Shown: positions 28,576 to 37,701, counted from the first letter of the stretch. The stretch: 64,000 bases of DNA from Nocardioides guangzhouensis (GCF_004519545.1 NZ_SDKM01000001.1:229531-293530), one strand, 5' to 3'. Numbers and translations: made by a program. Notes: a model not told the origin generated them from the sequence alone.

Positions 28576-29952
28576 TCAGTCGAGGAGGACGCGCTCGCCG
28601 AGGGTGGGGACGGCGGAGGTCCAGCCGAGCTCGTCGGTGATCCGGCGGGACAGGGCGGCGGCAGCGGAGTGCTCGCCGTGCACCACGTACGTCGTCGTGG
28701 GCGGGGAGGCGGCCGAGCGCAGCCAGGCAAGGGTCTCGTCGGCGTCGGAGTGCACCGAGAAGTCCTCGACGGAGACGACCTCGGCGTGCACCGGCACGTA
28801 GCGGCCGTGGATCTTCACCTCGCGGGCGCCCTCGAGCAGGCGCCGACCGCGGGTGCCCTCGGCCTGGTAGCCGGTGAGCACGACCGTGTTGCGCGGGTTC
28901 GGCAGCTGGTGACGGAGGTGGTGCACGACCCGGCCGCCGGAGCCCATGCCGGAGGCGGAGATCACGATGCACGGGTACGGCGGCTCGTTGAGGTCGCGCG
29001 ACTCGTCCGGGTCGCGGACCACCCGCAGGTCGCCGGGGTCGAACGGGTCGGGGCCGCGCTGCCGGCGGGTCCCGGCACCGTCGCGGCCGAGCGCACGCCG
29101 GTAGACCGCGAGCGCGGCCAGAGCCATCGGGCTGTCGACGAACACCGGCACCTTCGGGATCTCGCCGGCCCGGGTCAGCCGGGCCAGCTCCATGAGCACC
29201 AGCTCGGTCCGGTCGACCGCGAAAGCCGGGATGAGGACGGTCCCACCGCGCTTGACCGTGCGGCGGACCGCCTCGGCCAGCAGCCCGGGGTCGGGGTCGG
29301 GGTGCGCGCGGTCGCCGTACGTGGCCTCCACCAGCAGCGTGTCCGCGGCCGGCGGTGCGTGCCGGGGCGCGAGCAGGGGGTGGTGCGGCCGCCCGAGGTC
29401 GCCGCTGAACACCACGCGGTGCCCGTCGGCCTCGAGCGCCACGATCGCCGAGCCCAGGATGTGCCCTGCCGGGAGCAGCACGGCCTTGGGTCCACCGTGC
29501 AGCGCGACCGGCTCGCCGTACGACGTCGGGGCCAGCAGCGGGAGGGTCCGCTCGACGTCCTCGCCGTCGTAGAGCGGCAGCGCGGGATGGTGCTTGGAGA
29601 ACCCCATGGCGTTGGCGTACGCCGCGTCCTCCTCCTGGAGGTGGGCACTGTCACGAAGCACGATGGTGGCCAGCTCGGCGGTCTCGGGGGTGCACACGAT
29701 CCGGCCGCGGAACCCGTCCCGGACCAGGCGCGGAAGGTATCCGGTGTGGTCGAGGTGGGCGTGCGTGACCAGCACGTCACCGATCGTCGAGGGGTCCACC
29801 GGGAACGGGTCCCAGTTGCGCCGGCGCAGCTCGGCCAGCCCCTGGTAGAGGCCGGCGTCGACGAGCGCTCGCGCGGTGGCTGTCTCGACCAGGAAGCGGC
29901 TGCCGGTCACGGTGCCGGCACCGCCGAGGAAGGTGAGCGACGGCCGGGTCAT
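28576..29952 (-). CDS. Beta-CASP metallo-beta-lactamase-fold nuclease
   Basis: The 458-aa product has a metallo-beta-lactamase fold with THAHLDHTG near 63-71 as the zinc-binding HxHxDH. The next His ligands lie in LPAGHILGSA and the Asp in VFSGDLG. A beta-CASP insertion contains VLIPAFAVDRTELVLMEL, SPMALAAL and ISASGMGSGGRVVHHL. The C-terminal HSDADETL and VVHGEHSAAAAL complete the site. Such proteins (CPSF73/RNase J relatives of about 450 aa) cut RNA. It starts nine bases after the CBS-BON gene, so both are in one operon under the divergent DosR-like promoter region. DosR-regulon clusters in actinobacteria often include such a gene. Confidence 0.85.
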   Translation of the reverse strand: MTRPSLTFLGGAGTVTGSRFLVETATARALVDAGLYQGLAELRRRNWDPFPVDPSTIGDVLVTHAHLDHTGYLPRLVRDGFRGRIVCTPETAELATIVLRDSAHLQEEDAAYANAMGFSKHHPALPLYDGEDVERTLPLLAPTSYGEPVALHGGPKAVLLPAGHILGSAIVALEADGHRVVFSGDLGRPHHPLLAPRHAPPAADTLLVEATYGDRAHPDPDPGLLAEAVRRTVKRGGTVLIPAFAVDRTELVLMELARLTRAGEIPKVPVFVDSPMALAALAVYRRALGRDGAGTRRQRGPDPFDPGDLRVVRDPDESRDLNEPPYPCIVISASGMGSGGRVVHHLRHQLPNPRNTVVLTGYQAEGTRGRRLLEGAREVKIHGRYVPVHAEVVSVEDFSVHSDADETLAWLRSAASPPTTTYVVHGEHSAAAALSRRITDELGWTSAVPTLGERVLLD

Positions 29953-29961
29953 GCCGGACGC

Positions 29962-30561
29962 CTAGGTCGCGGTGACGCGCCCGAAGCGCAGGCCGATCAC
30001 GCCGGGCACCGACGACACGAGCACCTCGGCCAGCCGCTCCTCGGAGACGTCGACAGGACCCTCCACGGTGACGATCCCGTCCGCGACCTCCACCATCCAG
30101 TCGCGCCCGTCCTGCCGGATCAGCTCGTCGATCTCGGCCTCGATCCGCTCGTCCTGGCGCGACAGCAGCCGGACGATGTCGCGCCGGCTGACGATGCCGA
30201 CCACCTTGCCGTGGTCGACCACCGGGAGGCTCTTCACCACCGTGCTGGTGAGCAGGTCGGCGGCCTTCGCCAGCTCGGTGTCGCCGGTGACCGTGAGCGG
30301 GTGGTTGCTCATCACGTCGGCGACCCGGGCCAGGAACGGGGCGGTCGTGAGCCGCACCGGGAGCTCGTGCACCCGCGGGTCGGGCACGACCATCTCGCGG
30401 ATCACGTCGGCCTCGCTGACCACGCCGACCAGGAACCCGTTCGTGTCGACGACGGGCAGGGCAGCGACGTCGTGGCGGTCGAGGAGCCCGATGGCCTCCT
30501 TGACCGTGGCCCGCTCGGAGACCGTCACGGCCGGAGCGGTCATCACCTCACGTACCAGCAT
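29962..30561 (-). CDS. CBS-BON domain protein
   Basis: From ATG 30561 the product has 199 aa. Two CBS motifs (LVREVMTAPAVTVSERATVKEA, then VADVMSNHPLTVTGDTELAKAA) form a Bateman nucleotide-sensing module over residues 1-135. A BON domain occupies the last 60 residues (IRQDGRDWMVEVADGIVTVEGPV), a fold that often binds lipid or membranes. AGGAG lies just upstream of the ATG. It is the first gene of a minus-strand operon with the beta-CASP nuclease. It is divergent from the GNAT/acyl-CoA synthetase gene, with two DosR-like boxes between. Single CBS-pair proteins such as Hrp1 belong to the mycobacterial DosR regulon. Confidence 0.85.
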   Translation of the reverse strand: MLVREVMTAPAVTVSERATVKEAIGLLDRHDVAALPVVDTNGFLVGVVSEADVIREMVVPDPRVHELPVRLTTAPFLARVADVMSNHPLTVTGDTELAKAADLLTSTVVKSLPVVDHGKVVGIVSRRDIVRLLSRQDERIEAEIDELIRQDGRDWMVEVADGIVTVEGPVDVSEERLAEVLVSSVPGVIGLRFGRVTAT

Positions 30562-30645
30562 CGGACTCTCCTCGCCTCGTGCGCCCCGACGGGGCGCGCC
30601 CTCCTTGTGCACTTCCACTCTTGACCGGCACCGGGCACCGGAGCA

Positions 30646-30681
30646 GGGTCGTTGGGGCCGGGCGCAGGGGCACAAGGGCCC
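30646..30681. promoter_or_regulatory. Two DosR-like boxes in a divergent promoter
   Basis: Box 1 (30646-30659) reads GGGTCGTTGGGGCC and box 2 (30668-30681) reads GGGCACAAGGGCCC. They fit the GGGACC-N2-NGGCCC family at 11-12 of 14 positions. The spacing is exactly 22 bp. They lie between the CBS-BON gene (minus) and the GNAT/acyl-CoA synthetase gene (plus), so they could serve both. Confidence 0.55.
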
Positions 30682-30727
30682 TCCCGGCGCGGGAGGGCGG
30701 ACGGAGAGAGTGTCCGCAGGAGGTGCC

Positions 30728-33478
30728 ATGCCCGAGACACTGCCTGGATCGAACCTGTCCGACGCGACGCCCGCGTCCCTGACCGCGGACAGGCGGCCAC
30801 CACGCGCCGCCGACGTGCTGCTCACCGACGGCCGGATCGCGTCGATCCGCCCGCTGGTCCCGGCGGACAGGGAGGGCCTCGACGCACTGCACGACGCGGT
30901 CTCCGACGAGTTCCTGCGCCTGCGGTTCTTCGCCTACGACCGCAGCGCGGGGCACCGGTACGTCGAGCACCTGATGTCGGAGGACGAGGGCACGGTCGCG
31001 ACCCTGGTGGCCACCCTGGCCGGCCGGATCGTGGCCGTCGCCACCGCCGAGCGGGAGTCGACGGACGCCGCCGAGGTGGCGTTCCTGGTCGCCGACGACG
31101 AGCACGGTCACGGGCTCGGCAGCCTGCTCCTCGAGCACCTCGCCGCGGCCTGCCGCGACCGGGGCATCCGCCGCTTCGTCGCGGACGTGCTGCCCGAGAA
31201 CGCGCTCATGATCCGGGTCTTCCGGGACGCCGGGTTCACGGTCTCCCGGCGGACCGAGCTCGGCGTGGTCGGCGTGGAGATGAGCACCGAGGCCTCGGCC
31301 CGGGCGATCGAGGCCGCCGACGCCCGCGAGTGCGCGTCCGAGGCGGCGTCGCTGGCGCCGCTGCTGCGGCCCTCGACCGTCGCCGTGGTCGGCGTACGAC
31401 GCGAGGGCGCCGGCCTGGGGCACGCGGTCCTGACCTCGATCCGGGAGGGGGGCTTCACCGGCGAGGTGTACGTCGTGCACCCGGCGGTCAGCGAGATCGA
31501 CGGCGTGCCGGCCTACCCCTCGCTGCGGGACGTGCCCGCGCGTGTCGACCTGGCGCTGGTCACCGTGCCTGCCGCGCGGGTGCTGGCCGCCGTCGAGGAC
31601 GCGGCGGCGGCCGACGTCGGCTCCGTGGTGGTCATCTCGTCCGGCCTCGGCGAGCTCGGCGTGGAGGGCGCCGCGATCCAGGACCGGATGCTGCGCACCG
31701 CCCGCAGCCACGACATGCGGCTGGTCGGACCGAACTGCCTCGGGGTGATGGCCAACGACCCCGGCATCCGTCTCAACGCCACCTTCTCCCCCGCCGTGCC
31801 ACCGCCCGGCGGACTGGCCGTCGCCTCGCAGTCCGGCGGGGTCGGCATCGCCCTGCTCGACCTCGCCCGCGAGCTCGGCCTCGGCGTGCAGGCCTTCGTC
31901 TCGCTGGGCAACAAGGCCGACGTGTCCGGCAACGACCTCCTCGCGGCCTGGATGGACGACCCGGACGTCACCGGCGCCGCGCTCTACCTCGAGTCCTTCG
32001 GCAACGCCGCCAAGTTCGCGCGGATGGCGCGGCGGTTCTCCGAGCGCAAGCCGCTGCTGGCCGTCGTGGGCGGCCGGTCCGCCAGCGGGCGCCGGGCCGG
32101 CGCCTCCCACACCGCGGCGGCCGCGACCCCCGCGGTCGGCATCGACGCCCTGTTCGCGCAGGCCGGCGTGATCGCCAGCCCGACCGCCGAGGCGATGGGC
32201 CGGACCGCCCTGCTGCTCGCCGAGCAGCCGCTGCCCGCCGGGCGCCGGCTCGCTGTGGTCAGCAACGCCGGCGGGCTGGGCGTGCTCGCCGCGGACGCGG
32301 CGGAGGCGGCCGGACTGCTGGTGCCCTCGCTCACCGACGACCTCCGGACCCGGGTGGGCGCGCACGTCTCCGTCACCACCGGCACCAGCAACCCGGTCGA
32401 CCTGGGCGCCGGCGCATCCGCCGAGAACCTCACCGCGGTCCTCGGGCCGCTGCTCGACTCCGACGAGACCGACGTGGTGCTGGTGGTCGTGGTCCCCACC
32501 CGGGTCGCGCCCGCCGGTCCCCTGGTCGACGCCGTCGCCCGCGCCCGCGGGGCCCGGCCGGACAAGCCCGTCGTCCTGGTCGCGCTCGGCGACCTGGCCA
32601 CGGAGGTCCCCGGCGTGACCGTGTTCCGGGCCACCGACCACGCGATCGACGCGGTCGCCGATGCCGTGCGGTACGCCGAGTGGCGGCGCATCCCCGCCGA
32701 CGACCCGGAGCCCCGCGACGCCGCCCGGGCCGACTCGGCACGCGCCACCGCGCGGGCCGCGCTCGACGTCAATGACGGCGCGCCCCGCTGGCTCGGTGCC
32801 GCCGACGTGTCACACCTGCTCGAGCCCTACGCCCTGGCTCCGGCCGGCGCGGTCGTCCACGACCCGCTGCGGGCCGCGGAGGTCGCCACCGGGCTCGGCT
32901 TCCCGGTCGCGGTCAAGGTCGCCGACCCCGACGTCGTGCACAAGACCGACCGCGGGCTGGTCCGGGTCGGGCTCGGGACGGCGCCGGAGGTGCTGGCCGC
33001 GGTGCGCGCGTTCGGCGAGGAGCTGGGACACGACGTACCGACGCTGGTGCAACCGGTGGTGGCCGGCGTCGAGGTGGCGCTCGGGATCACGCGTGACCCG
33101 CAGTTCGGGCCGCTGGTGATGGTCGCCGCCGGTGGCGTGGCCACCAACATCCTCGACGACCGGACGTTCCTGATGCCGCCCTTCTCCCGCCGCGACGCAG
33201 CCGCCGCGATCCGGTCGCTGCGGATCTGGCCGCTGCTCGACGGCTATCGGGGTGCTCCACGGACCGACGTGGCCGGCCTGGAGGCGACGCTGGTCGCCCT
33301 GGGCAGCCTCGCCGTCGAGGTGCCCGAGGTCGCCGAGCTGGACCTGAACCCGGTGATGTGCACGCCGGACGGCCCGGTCCTGGTGGACGTGAAGGTGCGG
33401 CTGGCGGCCGCCATCCCGGTCGACGCCGGGGTACCCCGGCGGCTGCGCGACCCGGCAGGTCCGGGCTCCATCGGGTGA
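30728..33478 (+). CDS. GNAT acetyltransferase fused to NDP-forming acyl-CoA synthetase
   Basis: The 916-aa product opens with a GNAT domain (about 40-180; ADDEHGHGLGSLLLEHLAAACRDRG is the acetyl-CoA loop). It continues with the CoA-binding, CoA-ligase and ATP-grasp modules of ADP-forming acetyl-CoA synthetases: STVAVVGVRREGAGLG, VGPNCLGVM, SQSGGVGIALLDLA, PVAVKVADPDVVHKTD. The phosphohistidine is likely in GASHTAAAATP. Comparable fusions include protein lysine acetyltransferases of the Pat type, but with the GNAT domain at the other end; N-terminal GNAT forms also occur in actinobacteria. AGGAGGTG precedes ATG 30728. It may control acetylation or make acetate and ATP under low oxygen; which one is not decided by the sequence. 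Confidence 0.85.
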   Translation: MPETLPGSNLSDATPASLTADRRPPRAADVLLTDGRIASIRPLVPADREGLDALHDAVSDEFLRLRFFAYDRSAGHRYVEHLMSEDEGTVATLVATLAGRIVAVATAERESTDAAEVAFLVADDEHGHGLGSLLLEHLAAACRDRGIRRFVADVLPENALMIRVFRDAGFTVSRRTELGVVGVEMSTEASARAIEAADARECASEAASLAPLLRPSTVAVVGVRREGAGLGHAVLTSIREGGFTGEVYVVHPAVSEIDGVPAYPSLRDVPARVDLALVTVPAARVLAAVEDAAAADVGSVVVISSGLGELGVEGAAIQDRMLRTARSHDMRLVGPNCLGVMANDPGIRLNATFSPAVPPPGGLAVASQSGGVGIALLDLARELGLGVQAFVSLGNKADVSGNDLLAAWMDDPDVTGAALYLESFGNAAKFARMARRFSERKPLLAVVGGRSASGRRAGASHTAAAATPAVGIDALFAQAGVIASPTAEAMGRTALLLAEQPLPAGRRLAVVSNAGGLGVLAADAAEAAGLLVPSLTDDLRTRVGAHVSVTTGTSNPVDLGAGASAENLTAVLGPLLDSDETDVVLVVVVPTRVAPAGPLVDAVARARGARPDKPVVLVALGDLATEVPGVTVFRATDHAIDAVADAVRYAEWRRIPADDPEPRDAARADSARATARAALDVNDGAPRWLGAADVSHLLEPYALAPAGAVVHDPLRAAEVATGLGFPVAVKVADPDVVHKTDRGLVRVGLGTAPEVLAAVRAFGEELGHDVPTLVQPVVAGVEVALGITRDPQFGPLVMVAAGGVATNILDDRTFLMPPFSRRDAAAAIRSLRIWPLLDGYRGAPRTDVAGLEATLVALGSLAVEVPEVAELDLNPVMCTPDGPVLVDVKVRLAAAIPVDAGVPRRLRDPAGPGSIG

Positions 33479-33491
33479 CCTGCCGCCGGCG

Positions 33492-34520
33492 TCAGCCGAG
33501 CACCGCGGTCGCGACCGCGAAGTAGATCACCAGCGAGAGCAGGTCCTGGACGACGGTCGCGAGCGGGCCGCTGCCGAAAGCCGGGTCGACACCGCGCCGG
33601 GCCATCGCGATCGGCAGGCCGGCCGCGACCACCGTGGCCACGCTGCAGGCCGCGAGCAGCGCCACGGACACGGCCACCGCAAGCGCCGGGTCCCCCAGCG
33701 CCAGCCAGACCGCCGGCAGCGTCACGCCGGCGAGGAGCAGGCCGAGTGCCGGCCCGGTGATCGCCTCCAGCCGCAGGGAGCGGCGTACCGGCGCACCGAC
33801 CGAGAGCCCGCGCACCACCAGTGCCTCGGTCTGGGTGCCGACCGCGTCCGCGAGGTACACCACGCCCGGGATGAAGAACGCCAGCCGCACGTCCTCCTCG
33901 AGACGGGTGTCGAACAACCCGACCAGCCAGGCCGAGGCCGCCGCCCCGGCGAGTCCCAGGGCGAGCCAGGGAAGCCGGTGCCAGAGCCGGCGGCCGACCC
34001 GCTCCTCGGCTGCCAGCCGCGCGGCCTGGGTGGAGGCCAGGTAGCCGCCGAGGCGGGCGAAGTCGTCGTCGTGGGCCTGGAGCAGGACCTCGAGCAGGTG
34101 CTGGGCGGGGACGATGCCGAGGAACGAGCCGGCGTCGTCGAGGACCGCCAGGCCGGACTCGCCGTGCCGGACCGCCTTCCAGGCCGCCTCCTCGCGGTCG
34201 ATGCCCAGCGTCACCGTCGGCGGGTCCGCGTCCATCAGGACCTCCACCGGGAGGTCGGGATCGGCCGCGAGCAGGGCGACCAGCGGGACCAGGCCGACCA
34301 GCCGGTGCGGCGTGTCCGGACCGTCGCAGACGGCGACCGCGTCGACGCTCTCGTGCCGTCGCCCCACCAGGGCGGCACGGACGTCGCCGACGCGGTCGCC
34401 GGGCGCGCACACCGGGACCCGGTGCGTGAGGTGGCGGTCGACCGCACCGGGCAGGAGGCGTTCCTCCGGCCCGGGGTCGTCGGCCTCACGGTCGCGCGGT
34501 GCGCCGGACCGCAGGCGCAT
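33492..34520 (-). CDS. CBS-MgtE membrane transporter lacking the N domain
   Basis: From ATG 34520 the product has 342 aa. Residues 20-165 form a CBS pair (HLTHRVPVCAPGDRVGDVRAAL, then SGLAVLDDAGSFLGIVPA). Residues 185-342 form the MgtE transmembrane domain with about five helices. The pore region has VGTQTEALVVRGL and the last part has GVDPAFGSGPLATVVQDL, both characteristic of MgtE. The usual N-terminal helical domain that gates Mg2+ in MgtE is missing, giving a shorter product than the usual 450 aa. It starts five bases after the universal stress protein gene and is in its operon. Mg2+ or another divalent ion is the probable substrate. Confidence 0.8.
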   Translation of the reverse strand: MRLRSGAPRDREADDPGPEERLLPGAVDRHLTHRVPVCAPGDRVGDVRAALVGRRHESVDAVAVCDGPDTPHRLVGLVPLVALLAADPDLPVEVLMDADPPTVTLGIDREEAAWKAVRHGESGLAVLDDAGSFLGIVPAQHLLEVLLQAHDDDFARLGGYLASTQAARLAAEERVGRRLWHRLPWLALGLAGAAASAWLVGLFDTRLEEDVRLAFFIPGVVYLADAVGTQTEALVVRGLSVGAPVRRSLRLEAITGPALGLLLAGVTLPAVWLALGDPALAVAVSVALLAACSVATVVAAGLPIAMARRGVDPAFGSGPLATVVQDLLSLVIYFAVATAVLG

Positions 34521-34525
34521 GGTGG

Positions 34526-35446
34526 TCAGCCGCTCGCGGAGTGCTCGGCCTCGCGCTCGCGACGCCGGGCCGTGGGCACCGGGTCGGCGAGCAGCACCGG
34601 GCAGGCGGAGGCGGTGAGGACCGCCCGGGCCACCGGACCCAGGTGCGAGCCGACCGGCATCACCGAGTCGTGGCGGCCGACCACGACCAGCGTGGACTCC
34701 TTGCTGGCCTCGATCAGGGCGTCCGCGGGACGGGCGTGCCTGGCCTCGATGTCGACCTTGACGCCGGTGGCCGCGTCGCCGAGCCCGGCCAGGACCTGCT
34801 CGATCTCGCCGCGGGCGCGGGCCGCCCACTGGCGGTTCTCGTCGGGAGAGATCAGCGCCTCGTCGTAGGCCACCGGGAAGCTCCAGGTGTGCAGGACGTG
34901 CAGGGTGGCCCCGCGGCGCTTCGCCACGTCGAGGGCGGCGCGGAGGACGTGCTCGGACTTGTCCGGTACGTCGACCCCGACGGTGATCCGCTCGTCGGTC
35001 CCGTCGAAGGGGTTCCAGTCGGCGGGGACCGAGACCACGGGCACCCGGGCATGGGCGGCGACGCCGCTGGCCACGGAGCGGGTGACGACCCGCTGCAGCT
35101 TGGTGAGGTCCCGGTGCTCCAGCACCACCATCCGGGCGTCGCTGGCGATGTCGACCAGCGCCGGGACGACCCGCCCGATCTGCAGGTCGGTCGTGACGGT
35201 GGTGCCCGGCTCGACCAGGTCCTCGAGCCGCTCGACGGCGGCGTTCAGCGCCATCCGTCCGACCTGCTCCTGGTCGGTGACCTCGACGAGCAGGCCGTCC
35301 GGGCCCTGCACCAGCAGGTGGACGACGTGGACGAGGTGGATGCCACAGCCGGCCGCCGCCGCCTCCCGGGCGGCGTACGCCAGCGCGGCGTCGATGTCGT
35401 CGGTTCCGACGGCGACCACGACGGGGGTGGGGTTCAGCTCGGTCAT
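34526..35446 (-). CDS. Tandem universal stress protein (divergent second copy)
   Basis: The 306-aa product has two UspA domains. Domain 1 (VVVAVGTDDIDAALAYAAREA) lacks the glycine-rich ATP loop (VLEHRDLTKLQRVVTRSVASG). Domain 2 (ITVGVDVPDKSEHVLRAAL) retains a variant VVVGRHDSVMPVGSHLGPVAR. It may sense something other than ATP in domain 1. AGGAGG lies seven bases before ATG 35446. It is divergent from the zinc alcohol dehydrogenase. Two DosR-like boxes in the shared 172-bp gap predict joint control. Confidence 0.8.
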   Translation of the reverse strand: MTELNPTPVVVAVGTDDIDAALAYAAREAAAAGCGIHLVHVVHLLVQGPDGLLVEVTDQEQVGRMALNAAVERLEDLVEPGTTVTTDLQIGRVVPALVDIASDARMVVLEHRDLTKLQRVVTRSVASGVAAHARVPVVSVPADWNPFDGTDERITVGVDVPDKSEHVLRAALDVAKRRGATLHVLHTWSFPVAYDEALISPDENRQWAARARGEIEQVLAGLGDAATGVKVDIEARHARPADALIEASKESTLVVVGRHDSVMPVGSHLGPVARAVLTASACPVLLADPVPTARRREREAEHSASG

Positions 35447-35507
35447 GACGGACCTCCTGCTCGTTGCCCTATGCCTCCACCGTCTCGCCGTGCGGACCCC
35501 CGGGACA

Positions 35508-35543
35508 GGGACCAACGGCCCGGCGCGGTCGGTCCGACGGCCC
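35508..35543. promoter_or_regulatory. Two DosR-like boxes in a divergent promoter
   Basis: Box 1 (35508-35521) reads GGGACCAACGGCCC, an excellent match to mycobacterial DosR boxes. Box 2 (35530-35543) reads CGGTCCGACGGCCC, weaker, 22 bp downstream. They lie between the universal stress protein (minus) and the zinc alcohol dehydrogenase (plus). Confidence 0.7.
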
Positions 35544-35618
35544 TGAACCCGCGCCCGCGCGCGGAGCAGGGTGAGGACCGGAGGAGACACCACCCGGCTC
35601 ACCCCTGCGGAGGAAGAG

Positions 35619-36683
35619 ATGAAGGCACTGCGGCTCCCGTCCTGGAAGAGCGACCCGGTCCTCGAGGACGTCGAGGTCCCCAGCCCCGGACCCGGTGAGG
35701 TGCTGGTGCAGGTGGGTGCCGCCGGCGCCTGCCACTCGGACCTGCACCTGATGCACGACTTCGAGCCCGGCGGCCTTCCCTGGAACCCGCCGTTCACGCT
35801 CGGCCACGAGAACGCCGGCTGGATCCACGCACTCGGGGCCGGGGTGACCGGGTTCGAGCCCGGGCAGCCCGTGGCCGTCGTCGGCGCGTGGGGCTGCGGC
35901 ACCTGCGAGCGCTGCCTGGACGGGGTGGAGACCTACTGCGACCGGCCGGACCTGGCCCCGGTGCCGGGCGGCGGTGGCGGGCTCGGGCTCGACGGCGGCA
36001 TGGCGGAGTACCTCCTGGTGCCCGCAGCCCGGCACCTGGTCCCGCTCCCCGACGGCCTCGACCCGGTCGACGCCGCCCCGCTGACCGACGCCGGCCTCAC
36101 GCCGTACCACGCGATCCGGCGCTCGGCCCACAAGCTCGGCCCCACCGCCACCGCCGTCGTGATCGGCGTCGGCGGCCTGGGCCACCTGGGGATCCAGGTC
36201 CTCAAGGCGACCACCGCCGCCCGCGTCGTCGCGGTCGACGTGCGCGAGGGCGCCCGCGACCTGGCCGCCCGGTGCGGCGCCGACCTGGCGCTGCCGCCCG
36301 GCGCCGACCTCGCCGCGCAGATCCGCGAGTTCACGGGCGGTCGGGGCGCCGACGTGGTCGTGGACATGGTGGGCGCCGACGCGACCCTCGCCACGGCCGC
36401 CGCGTGCGCCCGCCCGCTGGCCGACATCACCGTGGTCGGCATCGCCGGCGGCACCCTGCCGGTGTCGTTCTTCGGCCTGCCCTACGAGGCGAGCGTGCAG
36501 ACGACGTACTGGGGCAACCGGCGCGAGCTGGTCGAGGTGCTCGACCTCGGTGCCCGCGGGCTGCTGCGCGCGGAGACCACGATCTACACGCTGGACGACG
36601 CCGTCCTGGCGTACAAGGACCTCGCGCACGGCACTGTCGAGGGCCGGGCGGTGGTCGTGCCCAACGACACCTACCGGCCGTGA
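35619..36683 (+). CDS. Zinc-dependent alcohol dehydrogenase
   Basis: The 354-aa product is a medium-chain dehydrogenase. Catalytic zinc ligands are likely Cys38 (GACHSDLH) and His63-Glu64 (LGHENAG). The structural zinc is held by Cys93, Cys96, Cys99 and Cys107 (CGTCERCLDGVETYC). The NAD-binding loop is GVGGLGHLG near 178. These are features of AdhP-like alcohol dehydrogenases. The GAGG upstream of ATG 35619 and the DosR-like boxes fit a role in fermentation or redox balance under low oxygen. The Acg-like gene follows 13 bases later and is probably co-transcribed. Confidence 0.88.
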   Translation: MKALRLPSWKSDPVLEDVEVPSPGPGEVLVQVGAAGACHSDLHLMHDFEPGGLPWNPPFTLGHENAGWIHALGAGVTGFEPGQPVAVVGAWGCGTCERCLDGVETYCDRPDLAPVPGGGGGLGLDGGMAEYLLVPAARHLVPLPDGLDPVDAAPLTDAGLTPYHAIRRSAHKLGPTATAVVIGVGGLGHLGIQVLKATTAARVVAVDVREGARDLAARCGADLALPPGADLAAQIREFTGGRGADVVVDMVGADATLATAAACARPLADITVVGIAGGTLPVSFFGLPYEASVQTTYWGNRRELVEVLDLGARGLLRAETTIYTLDDAVLAYKDLAHGTVEGRAVVVPNDTYRP

Positions 36684-36696
36684 CGGGAGACCCGCT

Positions 36697-37701
36697 GTGA
36701 TCACTCCGGGCGGCACGGGTCCGGCGCCCCGCCTGGCCGACCAGCAGGACGACGTACGGCGGCGCGTGGTCGCGCTGGCCTGCCGCGCGCCGAGCGTCCA
36801 CAACACGCAGCCGTGGCTGTGGCGCGTGAGCGGCACCCGGATCCGCCTGTGGGCCGACCGGAGCCGTCAGCTGTCGGCGAGTGATCCGCAGGGCCGCAAC
36901 CTCCTGATCAGCGTCGGCGCGGCGCTGCACCACGCCACGGTGGCCGCGGCGGCCCTGGGCCGGTCGGCGCGGGTCACCCGGTTCCCGAGCCCGCGCGACC
37001 CCGACCTGGTTGCGGAGATCGACCTGGCCGAGGCCCGGGTGCCGTTCGCGGAGGAGCTCGAGCTGGCCGCGGCGATCGAGCGACGTCGTACCGACCGGCG
37101 CCGGTTCACCTCCTGGCCGGTCCCGCCCGAGCGCCTTGCCGCACTCGCCGCAGCCGCCGAGCGGCCCGGAACCCGGGTGCTGCCGGTCGACGATCCCGGC
37201 GCCCGGGCCGTGGTCGAGCGGCTGGTGGCCCGGGCGATCGAGGCCGAGGACGAGGACCCGCTGCTGCGCGAGGAACAGCGCCGGTGGATTGCCCACGGGC
37301 CGGACGACGGCATCCCCCTGTCGTCGCTGCCGGCGCACGAGCGCGCGACGGAGCGGCCGGACAGGTTCGACCGCGACGGGGCCTACGACCTCAACAGCTT
37401 CTCGGTCGACGTCTCGGACGCGGTGCTCGCGCTGTGCACCGAGACCGACGACGCGGCCGCGTGGCTCGACGCCGGCGAGGCGCTGAGCGCGGTCTGGCTC
37501 CGGGCGACCGTCGGCGGCCTCTCGGTGGTGCCGTTGAGCCAGGTGGTCGAGGTGACCGAGACCCGCGCCGCGCTGCAGCTCGACGTGCTCGCCGGCTCCG
37601 GGGTCCCGCAGCTGATGCTCCGGATCGGCTGGCAGGAGGTCTACCGGCCGGAGCTGCCGCCGACCCCGCGGCGGTCCCTCGACGAGGTCATGAAGCGCTG
37701 A
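36697..37701 (+). CDS. Acg-like nitroreductase family protein
   Basis: From GTG 36697 the product has 334 aa. The start region reads ACRAPSVHNTQPWLWRV, the classic N-terminal motif of the Acg/nitroreductase group. AIERRRTDRRRFTSWPVP and GEALSAVWLRATVGGLSVVPLSQVVEV are the other conserved blocks. Acg (Rv2032) is a core member of the mycobacterial DosR regulon and binds FMN but has no known substrate. It follows the alcohol dehydrogenase in one operon. The middle residues show that the fold is a two-half repeat like Acg, and it is not a small classical nitroreductase. Confidence 0.85.
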   Translation: MITPGGTGPAPRLADQQDDVRRRVVALACRAPSVHNTQPWLWRVSGTRIRLWADRSRQLSASDPQGRNLLISVGAALHHATVAAAALGRSARVTRFPSPRDPDLVAEIDLAEARVPFAEELELAAAIERRRTDRRRFTSWPVPPERLAALAAAAERPGTRVLPVDDPGARAVVERLVARAIEAEDEDPLLREEQRRWIAHGPDDGIPLSSLPAHERATERPDRFDRDGAYDLNSFSVDVSDAVLALCTETDDAAAWLDAGEALSAVWLRATVGGLSVVPLSQVVEVTETRAALQLDVLAGSGVPQLMLRIGWQEVYRPELPPTPRRSLDEVMKR

